From: Cupriavidus sp.
GTDB lineage: Bacteria > Pseudomonadota > Gammaproteobacteria > Burkholderiales > Burkholderiaceae
Reading direction: 5' to 3'
Assembly: GCA_013362725.1 (NCBI GenBank)
Contig: JABFVP010000655.1
Span: 1-6,217, forward strand
Length of the DNA stretch: 6,217 bases
The translations under genes and the position numbers were made by a program. How positions within the stretch are numbered: the first letter of the stretch is position 1; the number at the start of each line of letters is the position of its first letter. A model generated the notes under the pieces. That model saw only the letters and a program-made list of their open reading frames with translations. It was not told where the DNA came from and made no database searches. Below are positions 1 to 6,066 of the stretch, in pieces.

Positions 1-573
1 GGCCGCGCCGCTGGCATCGCCTGCGGGCAGCCACGCGATCAGCGCCGCGGCGGCCAGCGGCAGCAGCGCCAGCCAGCGGTACAGCACGATCGGCGATTCA
101 GCGCCCATCCACAGGCCCAGGCAGGCCGGCGCCGCCACCAGCGCGGCGCGCGCCGACCACTGCATCGCCGTCAGGCTGCGCGTCAGCGTGGTGCCGCTGG
201 CGACCGTGGCCAGGTAGGCGTTGGAGGCCGAGAAGGTGCCGCCCAGCACGCCTTGCAGCACCAGCGCCGCCAGGAACGCAAACGAGCTGGTCGCGTAGCT
301 GGCGAGCAGGAAGCTTGCCGCCAGCCCCAGCTGCGCGCGCATCAGCAATGGCTTCTTGCCGAAGCGGTCCGCGAGCCGGCCCCACCATGGCGCCGAGATC
401 GCCGCCAGCAGCGTTGGCACCACGTAGAACGCGCCGGCGAGCCAGGGCACGTCGTTGTGCAGCGAGCGCTGCAGGATCAGCGCGAAGAACGGCGGCATGC
501 CCAGCGCCGCAAACGCGGCGATGAAATGGCACAGCATCACCACCGCGACCACCTGCCGCGTGCCGGCGCTCAT
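1..573 (-). CDS. MFS transporter, probable siderophore exporter (PvsC-like), 3' end outside window
   Basis: This is the N-terminal 191 residues of a major facilitator superfamily transporter; the frame stays open to base 1, so the C-terminal half is missing. It begins ATG at 573-571, overlapping the stop of the NIS synthetase gene by ATGA, with a G-rich ribosome site (AGGGGGA) about 4 bases upstream. The translation shows successive hydrophobic helices (roughly residues 7-31, 44-63, 76-95, 97-115, 136-154, 162-181). Between helices 2 and 3 is the MFS signature loop GRLADRFGKKP (residues 65-75), matching motif A. In NIS siderophore operons an MFS protein at this position usually exports the finished siderophore across the inner membrane, as PvsC does for vibrioferrin. 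Family is clear from motif A and the helix pattern; the substrate is inferred only from the operon. Confidence 0.88.
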   Translation of the reverse strand, partial: MSAGTRQVVAVVMLCHFIAAFAALGMPPFFALILQRSLHNDVPWLAGAFYVVPTLLAAISAPWWGRLADRFGKKPLLMRAQLGLAASFLLASYATSSFAFLAALVLQGVLGGTFSASNAYLATVASGTTLTRSLTAMQWSARAALVAAPACLGLWMGAESPIVLYRWLALLPLAAAALIAWLPAGDASGAA

Positions 574-2387
574 GCGATCCCCCTGAGGAAATTGGGGGCA
601 CGCTTGCCGTAGAACTTGTTGACGTCGGTCGCGCCGGTCTGCGCCTTTTCCGCGAGCGACGCGGCGGTCAGCAGGTACTTCAGGTGCAGCCGGTCGTCGT
701 CGAGCAGCACCTGGCGCGCGAACGCGGTGTCTTCGCCCGCGGCGGCCAGGTCGGCAAGGACGGCCTCCACGTGGCGCCGCACGCGCGCGTAGCCGGCGGC
801 GGGGTCGGTGCCGCGACGCTGCGCCAGGCCTTCCACCAGCGCCGCAATATTCAGCTGCAGCGTGATGGTGACGAACATCTGCGCCAGCGGCAGCGCCGCG
901 TCGACGCCGATGCGCTGGTCTTCCAGCCCGTCGAGGCGGGCCGCCAAGGCCGGCCAGCGGCGCGCGAGCCTGGCGCGGTCGATGCGCGCGGCATCGTTGT
1001 CCTTGAGCATCAGGCGCAGGCCGTCGTCGCCGTAGACCAGCATCGAATTCTGCTGGTTCGATTCCAGCGCCACGCCATAACGCAACCACAGCGTCAGGTG
1101 CAGCTGCAGGGTCAGCGCCAGGTAGGCGTCGAGCCAGGCGTCGAGATCGCCGCCGTGATAGCGGCCGGCGAGTTCCTCGGCTACGCACTGGCCACTGGCG
1201 GTGTCCGCCAGCAGGCCCGCGACCGGGACCACGGTCTTGTCCGTCAGCTGCGGCTCGGGATAGCGGCGCAGGATATAGCCCAGGAACGGGCGCTGGTCGA
1301 CATGGGCGCCGTTGGCTTCGTCGGTCAGCAGCACCTGCCCGTGCAGGCCGGGTTCCTGCCGGACAATGTCGCCAAGCAGGGTCTGGATGCGATGGCCGTC
1401 GCCGATGGTGCTGGGCTTGATGGTGCGGATATTCTTGGTGCCCAGCGTGCGGATCGTCAGCGGCAGCTTGATATGCCATGCGGGAGCATCTAGCACGACC
1501 AGCGAGCGCACCGACAAGGTGGGCGACACGCGCAGGCAGGCGCGCGGCGCGCGTATGACCTGGCCGTCAAGCCCCGCATCGGCCAGAAAGCCATCGAGAT
1601 GATGCTGCCAGACGAAGGGATGCACCGGCACCAGCGCATGCGAGCTGGCCAGCGCGGGATCCAGGCCGACCTCGGCGAACGACGGCCAGGTCGGCGGCAG
1701 CGCGTCGCCGCTGGCATGATGGCATGCGCGCGGGACCGCGAGCCAGTTCAGCGCGAATGCCGGCTGGAACTCGGGCGCGTAGCGGGCCAGGTCATCGGCG
1801 GCAAAGCCCAGCTTGGCGCGCGCGGTGGGGTAGTAGGGGTGGTCGAGGAAACCCGCGACGCGATCGTAGTGCAGCATGCGCTGGTTCCAGGCGGGCAGCG
1901 CGTGGCCAGCAGCGCGGTCAGGCTGCGCGAACCAGCGTGCGCGCTCGGCCATCGAGACGGTGCGATGCTCGGCCGCGGCACGGCATTCGTCGACGTAGGC
2001 GGTGAACAGGGCCGCATCTTCCTCGGGCAGGCCCCCGGCGAATGCGGCCAGGATGGAGTCGACCTCATGCAGTGCGGAGAACTCGCCGTCGGCTTCGCGC
2101 AGCACGGGCAGGCGCGTCAGGCGCCATTCCTGCATGTAGCGCGTGGGCGTTACCGGAATCCACAGCGTGCCGGCGCCAAGGCGCGGGACACGCAGCCACC
2201 GCTGGCTGGCATCGAAATCATACGCGGCCCCCGGTACCGCATCAGCGCCGTACAACTCGCCGCGGCTGGCGCAGGCGCGCACGTCCTCGCGCAGCAGGGC
2301 GTCGACGACGCGCACGCAGATGTAGTCGACATCGGCGTCGGCAGCAGTGCCGGACCGGGACGGCTGCTCGGGCATGCGGGCGCTCAT
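570..2387 (-). CDS. IucA/IucC-family NIS siderophore synthetase (PvsB-like)
   Basis: A 605-residue NRPS-independent siderophore synthetase, close to the usual 580-620 residues. Such enzymes use ATP to adenylate a carboxylate (citrate, a citrate derivative or 2-oxoglutarate) and join it to an amine or alcohol. Visible landmarks: DHPYYPTARAKLGF (182-195), equivalent to the family's HPxHPxxKxRxGF nucleotide-binding segment; LVPVHPFVWQHH (252-263); the SPTLSVRSL stretch (288-296) with K308 following; and in the C-terminal FhuF-like part YGVALESNQQNSML (437-450) with LKDND (461-465). Start ATG at 2387 overlaps the ATP-grasp stop by ATGA and has GGGAG 8 bases upstream. Flanked by an ATP-grasp ligase and an MFS gene, it matches the position of PvsB, which has been classed with 2-oxoglutarate-using (type B) synthetases. 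Substrate choice here is inference; family membership is firm. Confidence 0.93.
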   Translation of the reverse strand: MSARMPEQPSRSGTAADADVDYICVRVVDALLREDVRACASRGELYGADAVPGAAYDFDASQRWLRVPRLGAGTLWIPVTPTRYMQEWRLTRLPVLREADGEFSALHEVDSILAAFAGGLPEEDAALFTAYVDECRAAAEHRTVSMAERARWFAQPDRAAGHALPAWNQRMLHYDRVAGFLDHPYYPTARAKLGFAADDLARYAPEFQPAFALNWLAVPRACHHASGDALPPTWPSFAEVGLDPALASSHALVPVHPFVWQHHLDGFLADAGLDGQVIRAPRACLRVSPTLSVRSLVVLDAPAWHIKLPLTIRTLGTKNIRTIKPSTIGDGHRIQTLLGDIVRQEPGLHGQVLLTDEANGAHVDQRPFLGYILRRYPEPQLTDKTVVPVAGLLADTASGQCVAEELAGRYHGGDLDAWLDAYLALTLQLHLTLWLRYGVALESNQQNSMLVYGDDGLRLMLKDNDAARIDRARLARRWPALAARLDGLEDQRIGVDAALPLAQMFVTITLQLNIAALVEGLAQRRGTDPAAGYARVRRHVEAVLADLAAAGEDTAFARQVLLDDDRLHLKYLLTAASLAEKAQTGATDVNKFYGKRAPNFLRGIA

Positions 2388-3589
2388 TGCGCGATCTCCC
2401 AGGCCAGCTTGCTGCTGGCCAGTTCGACCGCCGCGGCGAGACCCGCGCTGTCGGGACCGCTGCCGCGCAGCACGCCAAGGTAATCCTTGTTGGAGTTGGT
2501 CAGCTGGATCGCGTCGCCGACCTTGCGCAGCGGCTGGTAGGTCAGGCGAACCCCTTCGCCTTCATGCTGGCTGTGGGCGGGCGCGTGCCGCAGCGTGCCC
2601 TCCGCCTGCGCGGTGAAATAGCGGATCCACGCCGCCCGCCTCGGCATCTCGAGCGCCGGCAGCGCTTCGCCCAGGTGCAGGCGCAGGACCTGCTCGAACA
2701 GCGGGAACTGCAGGGTGTCGGACAGCAGGAACTCGCGGTAGTCGCCGATGCTGCGGTAGTTGATCTCGATCAGCCGCGGGCCCTTTGTGGTCAGCACGTA
2801 TTCGGTATGGCAGGCGCCGAAGCCGATGCCGAAGCGGCGGATGGTGTCCAGCACCTCGGCTTCGACCGAAGCGGGCAGGCCAGTGCCCCATACCGCTTCG
2901 AGTTCAACGAAGTACGGCGGCGGCGACAGCGTCACGCGAAAGCCGCCCAGCGCGCGCAGTTCCTTGCCGTCGCCCAGCGTTTCCAGCGTGTACAGCGGGC
3001 CCTCGAGGTATTCCTCCAGCAGCAACACCTGGCCTGGATGCCGCGCCCAGATCGCGCCGCAATGCTCGGCCAGCTCGGCGTGGCTGCGCGCCAGGCTGAC
3101 CTGCTGGCTGGCCACGCCCTCGCGCGGCTTGACGATGCACGGCATCGGCACGTCGGCCAGCGCGGCCAGGCCGGCGCTGTCGCAAACGACCGCGTGCCAG
3201 AGCGTGTCGATGCCCGACTCTTGCAGGCGCCGCCGCATCTCTGCCTTGTTCTTGGCGGCGTAGGCGGTGCGCCAGTCCTTGCCCGGCAAGCCAAAGTAGG
3301 CCGAGGCGATCGCCGTGGCGGCCTGCAGGTGATCGCTGTTCGAAAAGACGGCCGCGGGCTTGCCGCCGCGTCGCGTGATGGCATCGATTACCGCCAACGG
3401 GTTGAACACATCGCACGGGACAATGTCGCCCGGGTAGGCGGGCAGGCCGGTTCCGGCAAAGTGGGCGCGATGGGCGTCGGCACAATCCGTCAATAAGACG
3501 ACGGAGCGCCCAAGCGCGCGTGCCGCCGGAAGGAACCCCTCATTGACGGCGGGGGTCGGTACGTGAGCGAGTACGAAAATCTCTTGCAT
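2384..3589 (-). CDS. ATP-grasp ligase of siderophore biosynthesis (PvsA-like)
   Basis: A 401-residue ATP-grasp carboxylate-amine ligase, first gene of the siderophore operon. These enzymes activate a carboxylate as acyl phosphate and couple it to an amine. An N-terminal Rossmann-like domain (1-100) is followed by the ATP-grasp fold: K113/K115 region, IVKPREG (152-158) with the ATP-binding lysine, LLLEEYLEG (189-197) for adenine-side and hinge contacts, HTEY (261-264), and LIEINYR (273-279) with the Mg-binding Glu and Asn. A C-terminal extension runs to 401. PvsA of vibrioferrin synthesis is an ATP-grasp protein of about this size, proposed to add L-alanine to a citryl intermediate; that role is transferred here by gene order. 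Start ATG at 3589-3587 is preceded by TGAGG 8 bases upstream. The stop overlaps the next ATG by 4 bp, so translation is probably coupled. A Fur-like site lies about 70 bases upstream. Confidence 0.88.
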   Translation of the reverse strand: MQEIFVLAHVPTPAVNEGFLPAARALGRSVVLLTDCADAHRAHFAGTGLPAYPGDIVPCDVFNPLAVIDAITRRGGKPAAVFSNSDHLQAATAIASAYFGLPGKDWRTAYAAKNKAEMRRRLQESGIDTLWHAVVCDSAGLAALADVPMPCIVKPREGVASQQVSLARSHAELAEHCGAIWARHPGQVLLLEEYLEGPLYTLETLGDGKELRALGGFRVTLSPPPYFVELEAVWGTGLPASVEAEVLDTIRRFGIGFGACHTEYVLTTKGPRLIEINYRSIGDYREFLLSDTLQFPLFEQVLRLHLGEALPALEMPRRAAWIRYFTAQAEGTLRHAPAHSQHEGEGVRLTYQPLRKVGDAIQLTNSNKDYLGVLRGSGPDSAGLAAAVELASSKLAWEIAQ

Positions 3590-3657
3590 GAATCGGGCCT
3601 CAGGTGGATGTGCGGGGGAGCGCGATGAGCAGTGCCGGGATACGAAACAGCCGAATC

Positions 3658-3686
3658 ATGCTAATGCGACTCATTCTCACGCTCAA
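3658..3686 (-). promoter_or_regulatory. Predicted Fur-regulated promoter of the siderophore operon
   Basis: On the minus strand a -35-like TTGAGC (3686-3681) and a -10-like TAGCAT (3663-3658) are separated by exactly 17 bases; each matches the sigma-70 consensus at 4 of 6 positions. The plus-strand 19-mer at 3660-3678, GCTAATGCGACTCATTCTC, matches the classical Fur box GATAATGATAATCATTATC at 14 of 19 positions and fills the spacer, where Fur-Fe(II) would block RNA polymerase. The expected start of transcription is near 3651, giving a leader of about 60 bases. Iron repression fits the genes downstream. The match is by eye. Confidence 0.68.
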
Positions 3687-3750
3687 CGCCACAAATGCCA
3701 GCAATTGGCGTTTGCCATGGCAACTCGGGCCCTTTGTTCCGTATTAGAGT

Positions 3751-3797
3751 GGCATATGAAGCATATTATTCACGCGCGGGACATATGCCGGGTATGC
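3751..3797. repeat. Symmetric cluster of GCATAT half-sites, possible operator
   Basis: GCATAT occurs at 3752-3757 and again at 3761-3766 (9-base period). On the other strand it occurs at 3788-3783 and, with one change (GCATAC), at 3797-3792, also 9 bases apart. The four copies are symmetric about 3774.5. In addition GGCATATG (3751-3758) and CATATGCC (3782-3789) form a perfect 8-base inverted repeat with centres 31 bases apart, close to three helical turns. It lies roughly 70-90 bases upstream of both predicted -35 elements, a position that would suit an activator. Binding is inference. Confidence 0.4.
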
Positions 3798-3845
3798 GCT
3801 TTGTGCTATCCAGGGCACTTATGGCGGAGGTTTTCCGCGACGGTC

Positions 3846-3874
3846 TTGGCCTGTTATTGAGAATCAGTTACATT
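3846..3874 (+). promoter_or_regulatory. Predicted promoter of the LuxR-type regulator with Fur-like site
   Basis: TTGGCC (3846-3851) and TACATT (3869-3874) are spaced 17 bases apart and each matches the sigma-70 hexamers at 4 of 6 positions. The 19-mer at 3853-3871, GTTATTGAGAATCAGTTAC, matches the classical Fur box at 13 of 19 positions and includes the typical core TGAGAATCA. It occupies the spacer and first bases of the -10, the same arrangement as the promoter facing the other way. This suggests the regulator is itself iron-repressed. The evidence is weaker than for the operon promoter. Confidence 0.5.
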
Positions 3875-3941
3875 ACGCGTCCGCCGTGATGTTTGTTTTC
3901 TTGCAGCCGGCTTGTCATGGTTGGCCCGAGACCGAACGCCT

Positions 3942-4448
3942 ATGCCCCCAAAGTTCTTGCTGATGCTCGCCGTCTTCCCGCTCTACCAGGCATGGGACCT
4001 GTACCAGCTTGTCAGCAGCGGGCCGTCGTTCCACTTCTATGCCGAAACCGCGGCGACGATTACGTTCCTGGTGATCCTCGGCATCGTTATCGGCGAACGC
4101 CGACGCGCCTTGCAGGCGTTCGAAACGCTCAAGCATTCGGCCGATGCCGCAGTGCGCGCGGCGGCCGAACGCGACGCGGCCGCACAACGGTCCACGCGCG
4201 ACTTTCTGCAGTCGATGCAGGAGCAGTTCGAGCGCTGGGGCCTGACCCCGGCCGAAAGGGACGTCGCGCTACTGCTGGTCAAGGGCCTGTCTCTGGAAGA
4301 AATCGCCGGCGTGCGCGAGACCGGAGCGAAGACCGTGCGGCAGCACGCCGCCAATCTTTATGCCAAAGCCAAGGTGAGCGGACGTCATCAGCTAGCGGCC
4401 TTCTTTTTTGAAGACCTGTTGGCGCCGCGTCCGGGCAGCGGTTCGTAG
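3942..4448 (+). CDS. Small membrane-anchored LuxR-type HTH transcriptional regulator
   Basis: A 168-residue protein if started at ATG 3942; a TTG at 3912 would add ten residues. I prefer the ATG because the hydrophobic segment begins at once, but neither start has a good ribosome site. Residues 5-24 and 34-51 are hydrophobic enough to be two membrane helices, joined by a short loop. ERRR (52-55) follows the second helix, so by the positive-inside rule both ends are cytoplasmic. Residues 56-97 are Ala/Glu/Arg-rich and probably a long helix or coiled coil that could mediate dimerisation. Residues 100-157 match the LuxR/GerE HTH: LTPAERDVALLLVKGLSLEEIA, then TVRQHAANLYAKAKVSGRHQL. No receiver, PAS or autoinducer-binding domain is present. 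It is divergent from the siderophore operon, and the shared region holds paired sites, so control of siderophore genes is a reasonable inference. Ends TAG. Confidence 0.85.
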   Translation: MPPKFLLMLAVFPLYQAWDLYQLVSSGPSFHFYAETAATITFLVILGIVIGERRRALQAFETLKHSADAAVRAAAERDAAAQRSTRDFLQSMQEQFERWGLTPAERDVALLLVKGLSLEEIAGVRETGAKTVRQHAANLYAKAKVSGRHQLAAFFFEDLLAPRPGSGS

Positions 4449-4490
4449 GTTCAGCATGCCGGCGCGCGCCTTGAATCGGCCACGCCTTGC

Positions 4491-5891
4491 CTACACCGCG
4501 GCCAGCAAGTCGTCCGTATGCACCATCAGTTCGCGGACCTGCCGCAGCGTCGCGTACTGGTCGAGCACGGCACGCCAGCCGGGCGCTTCCAGCAGCGCAT
4601 GCCAGACCGGCTCGAGCTCGCGCGCATCGGCCGACGGCGCCGCCGTGAGTGCGGCGGCGAAATCCAGCGTCGGCGTTGCCGACAGCAATTGCATGCGGCT
4701 GGCCGCGCTGAGCAGGCGTGGGGTCGGCTCCGCAGGCGCGTCGCAGCAATAGAGCACCGTGCGGGACAGCGCCGTGGGTGCGGAGGGCAGGGCGCACAAC
4801 GCGGCGCCGCGCAGCGGCACCGTGCCTTGCCGGGTCGCAAACGAATAGACCGTGTCCTCGTCCGCATGCGCAAGCAGCCGCAAGCCGCGCAGCAGCCGCG
4901 GGAAATCCGTGGTCGCAGCATCGACGGAGGCCTTGACCTCGACCAGCAGGCACACATCCCAGGCCGGAGTTTCGTCGGCGGTCTCGCCTGCAGCGGCAGA
5001 TTGCCCGAGCAGCACCACATCCCATTCGCTCTTGGCGTGTTTATGCGCGGCCGGGATCGCGGCTGGCACGCGCATCGACGTCACCACGCGGTAGGGTGCC
5101 GATGCATTCGCCGCGGCGTTAAGCCGCTGCGCCAACGCCTCGAGCGCCTGCGCGGCCAGCGCCTCCGCGGCATCGCCACGCTGCCGTGACGACAGTCCCT
5201 GCGCGACGGCCGAAGCGCTGCCCGGGCGCGGACCGTAGCGGTCCCACAGCGTCCGGTACTCCAGGACGAGCGGGTCCGACGCCAGCGCGTCCAGGCGCCG
5301 CAGACGTGCCAGGGCCGGGTGTTCCAGCAGCTGGGCCAGGGCGCGTTCTGCCTGCGGTGCGCCCGGCAACGCCGGCGTCTGCGGCATTTCAAGCAGTCGC
5401 TGCACGGCGTCGTGAACCTCGTCCCAGCCTGCAGCGCCGACGCATGCATGCAACCGAGCCAGCGCCTCGCGTTGCGGACCAGGATCGAGGCGTTGCTGTT
5501 TGCCGGGATGGGCAACCGCATTGACCGCAGCATGAATGGCGCGACGGTCCTGGTCCGCGCGCGCTGACAGCGATGCATACTCCCGCACTGGCACGGCCCG
5601 ATGCCGCAGCACCATCGCCTGGAACACCGGATCACCGCCATCCGCGCGCATCGCGTCCCGCACCATGCGCGCGAGCGCGCTGGTGAAGCGATCTTTCAAG
5701 GCCGCATCCGGGGTTTCACCACGCGCCAGCGCGGCGCGGGTTTGTTCGATCACGAGTGCGAGCGTCGTCGCAGGACTGGCATCGAGCGCTGGCGAAAAGG
5801 CATCGTCGAGTTCCGGCAAGCGATAGCGGCGCGGAACGGCGCGCAGGGTCGCGTCGAGCAAGGGGTGTGGTTGCAGCTTGGGCTTGTCCAT
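4491..5891 (-). CDS. Hypothetical protein with possible PD-(D/E)XK nuclease-like core
   Basis: A 466-residue protein that I do not recognise as a named family. Strong high-GC codon use and length support a real gene. It starts at ATG 5891-5889; no clear ribosome site is seen, and an in-frame stop lies shortly upstream. Residues about 40-260 are Ala/Leu/Arg-rich and probably helical. The most informative part is 235-325: RGDAAE (238-243) begins a helix, SEWDVVLL (288-295) reads as a strand with D291, and LLVEVKAS (315-322) as a strand with E318 and K320. The order E, D, ExK is that of PD-(D/E)XK nucleases such as Holliday-junction resolvase and Mrr-like proteins, in which these residues bind metal. 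The residues after 350 have no motif I can name. It could be a nuclease or an inactive relative. It converges on the regulator gene 42 bases away and shows no functional link to the siderophore operon. Confidence 0.75.
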   Translation of the reverse strand: MDKPKLQPHPLLDATLRAVPRRYRLPELDDAFSPALDASPATTLALVIEQTRAALARGETPDAALKDRFTSALARMVRDAMRADGGDPVFQAMVLRHRAVPVREYASLSARADQDRRAIHAAVNAVAHPGKQQRLDPGPQREALARLHACVGAAGWDEVHDAVQRLLEMPQTPALPGAPQAERALAQLLEHPALARLRRLDALASDPLVLEYRTLWDRYGPRPGSASAVAQGLSSRQRGDAAEALAAQALEALAQRLNAAANASAPYRVVTSMRVPAAIPAAHKHAKSEWDVVLLGQSAAAGETADETPAWDVCLLVEVKASVDAATTDFPRLLRGLRLLAHADEDTVYSFATRQGTVPLRGAALCALPSAPTALSRTVLYCCDAPAEPTPRLLSAASRMQLLSATPTLDFAAALTAAPSADARELEPVWHALLEAPGWRAVLDQYATLRQVRELMVHTDDLLAAV

Positions 5892-5971
5892 GTCCGGACT
5901 TATCGCACGAATCAGGCCTCAAGTCTCGGTAATCCGGGGTGGGTTGTACAAGGGGGCGTCGGCTGGCTGGT

Positions 5972-6002
5972 ATCAACTTGATTTGACATAACACTTAGTG
6001 TT
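5972..6002. repeat. Two adjacent short inverted repeats
   Basis: ATCAA-C-TTGAT (5972-5982) and AACACT-T-AGTGTT (5990-6002) are both perfect inverted repeats with a single central base, their centres 19 bases apart. A perfect -35-like TTGACA (5983-5988) lies between them. They may be operator sites for a gene starting outside the window or for the minus-strand gene at 5891. Arms of five and six bases can arise by chance. Confidence 0.35.
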
Positions 6003-6045
6003 CGGCCATCGCGATCCAATGCCGGCGCGGCTTGCGCGGAAGAGG

Positions 6046-6066
6046 GTGTCACAAAATTTGTGACAC
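6046..6066. promoter_or_regulatory. Perfect 21-bp palindrome, probable operator
   Basis: Arms GTGTCACAAA (6046-6055) and TTTGTGACAC (6057-6066) are exact reverse complements around one central A. Ten perfect base pairs with so small a centre, outside any clear gene, is the form expected of a binding site for a dimeric regulator (for example GntR, TetR or LysR type). It is not followed by a T-run and its centre is too tight for a good RNA hairpin, so a terminator is unlikely. The cognate regulator is not evident in the window. Confidence 0.6.

Larger units (their letters stand above)
3590..3941. other. Divergent intergenic control region
   Basis: About 350 bases lie between the starts of the minus-strand siderophore operon and the plus-strand regulator. 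It is visibly richer in A and T than the flanking genes. It holds two promoter-like hexamer pairs facing outward, each with a Fur-like site in its spacer, and a cluster of GCATAT motifs between them; these are listed separately. Short open frames cross it (for example a 34-codon Cys/His-rich one at 3756-3860), but none has a ribosome site or recognisable protein character, so I regard it as non-coding. Confidence 0.75.

Noticed and set aside
98..601. Long minus-strand frame inside the MFS region
   Set aside because: It is out of frame with the MFS translation, which carries motif A and hydrophobic helices; it is a high-GC shadow frame.
1599..3496. Long plus-strand frames opposite the synthetase and ATP-grasp genes
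   Set aside because: Arg/Ala-rich shadow translations antisense to genes with clear family motifs.
3588..3889. Short plus-strand reading frames in the divergent intergenic region, including a 34-residue Cys/His-rich one at 3756-3860
   Set aside because: No ribosome site, weak codon bias, and they overlap the Fur-like and GCATAT sites; better read as regulatory DNA.
3893..4411. Alternative plus-strand frame over the regulator, starting near 3893-3917
   Set aside because: Its translation lacks any domain, while the frame of ATG 3942 gives membrane helices and a LuxR HTH.
4449..4490. Possible bidirectional terminator between the convergent genes, including the palindrome GGCGCGCGCC at 4461-4470
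   Set aside because: No stable stem with loop followed by a T-run on either strand; the palindrome is simple GC sequence.
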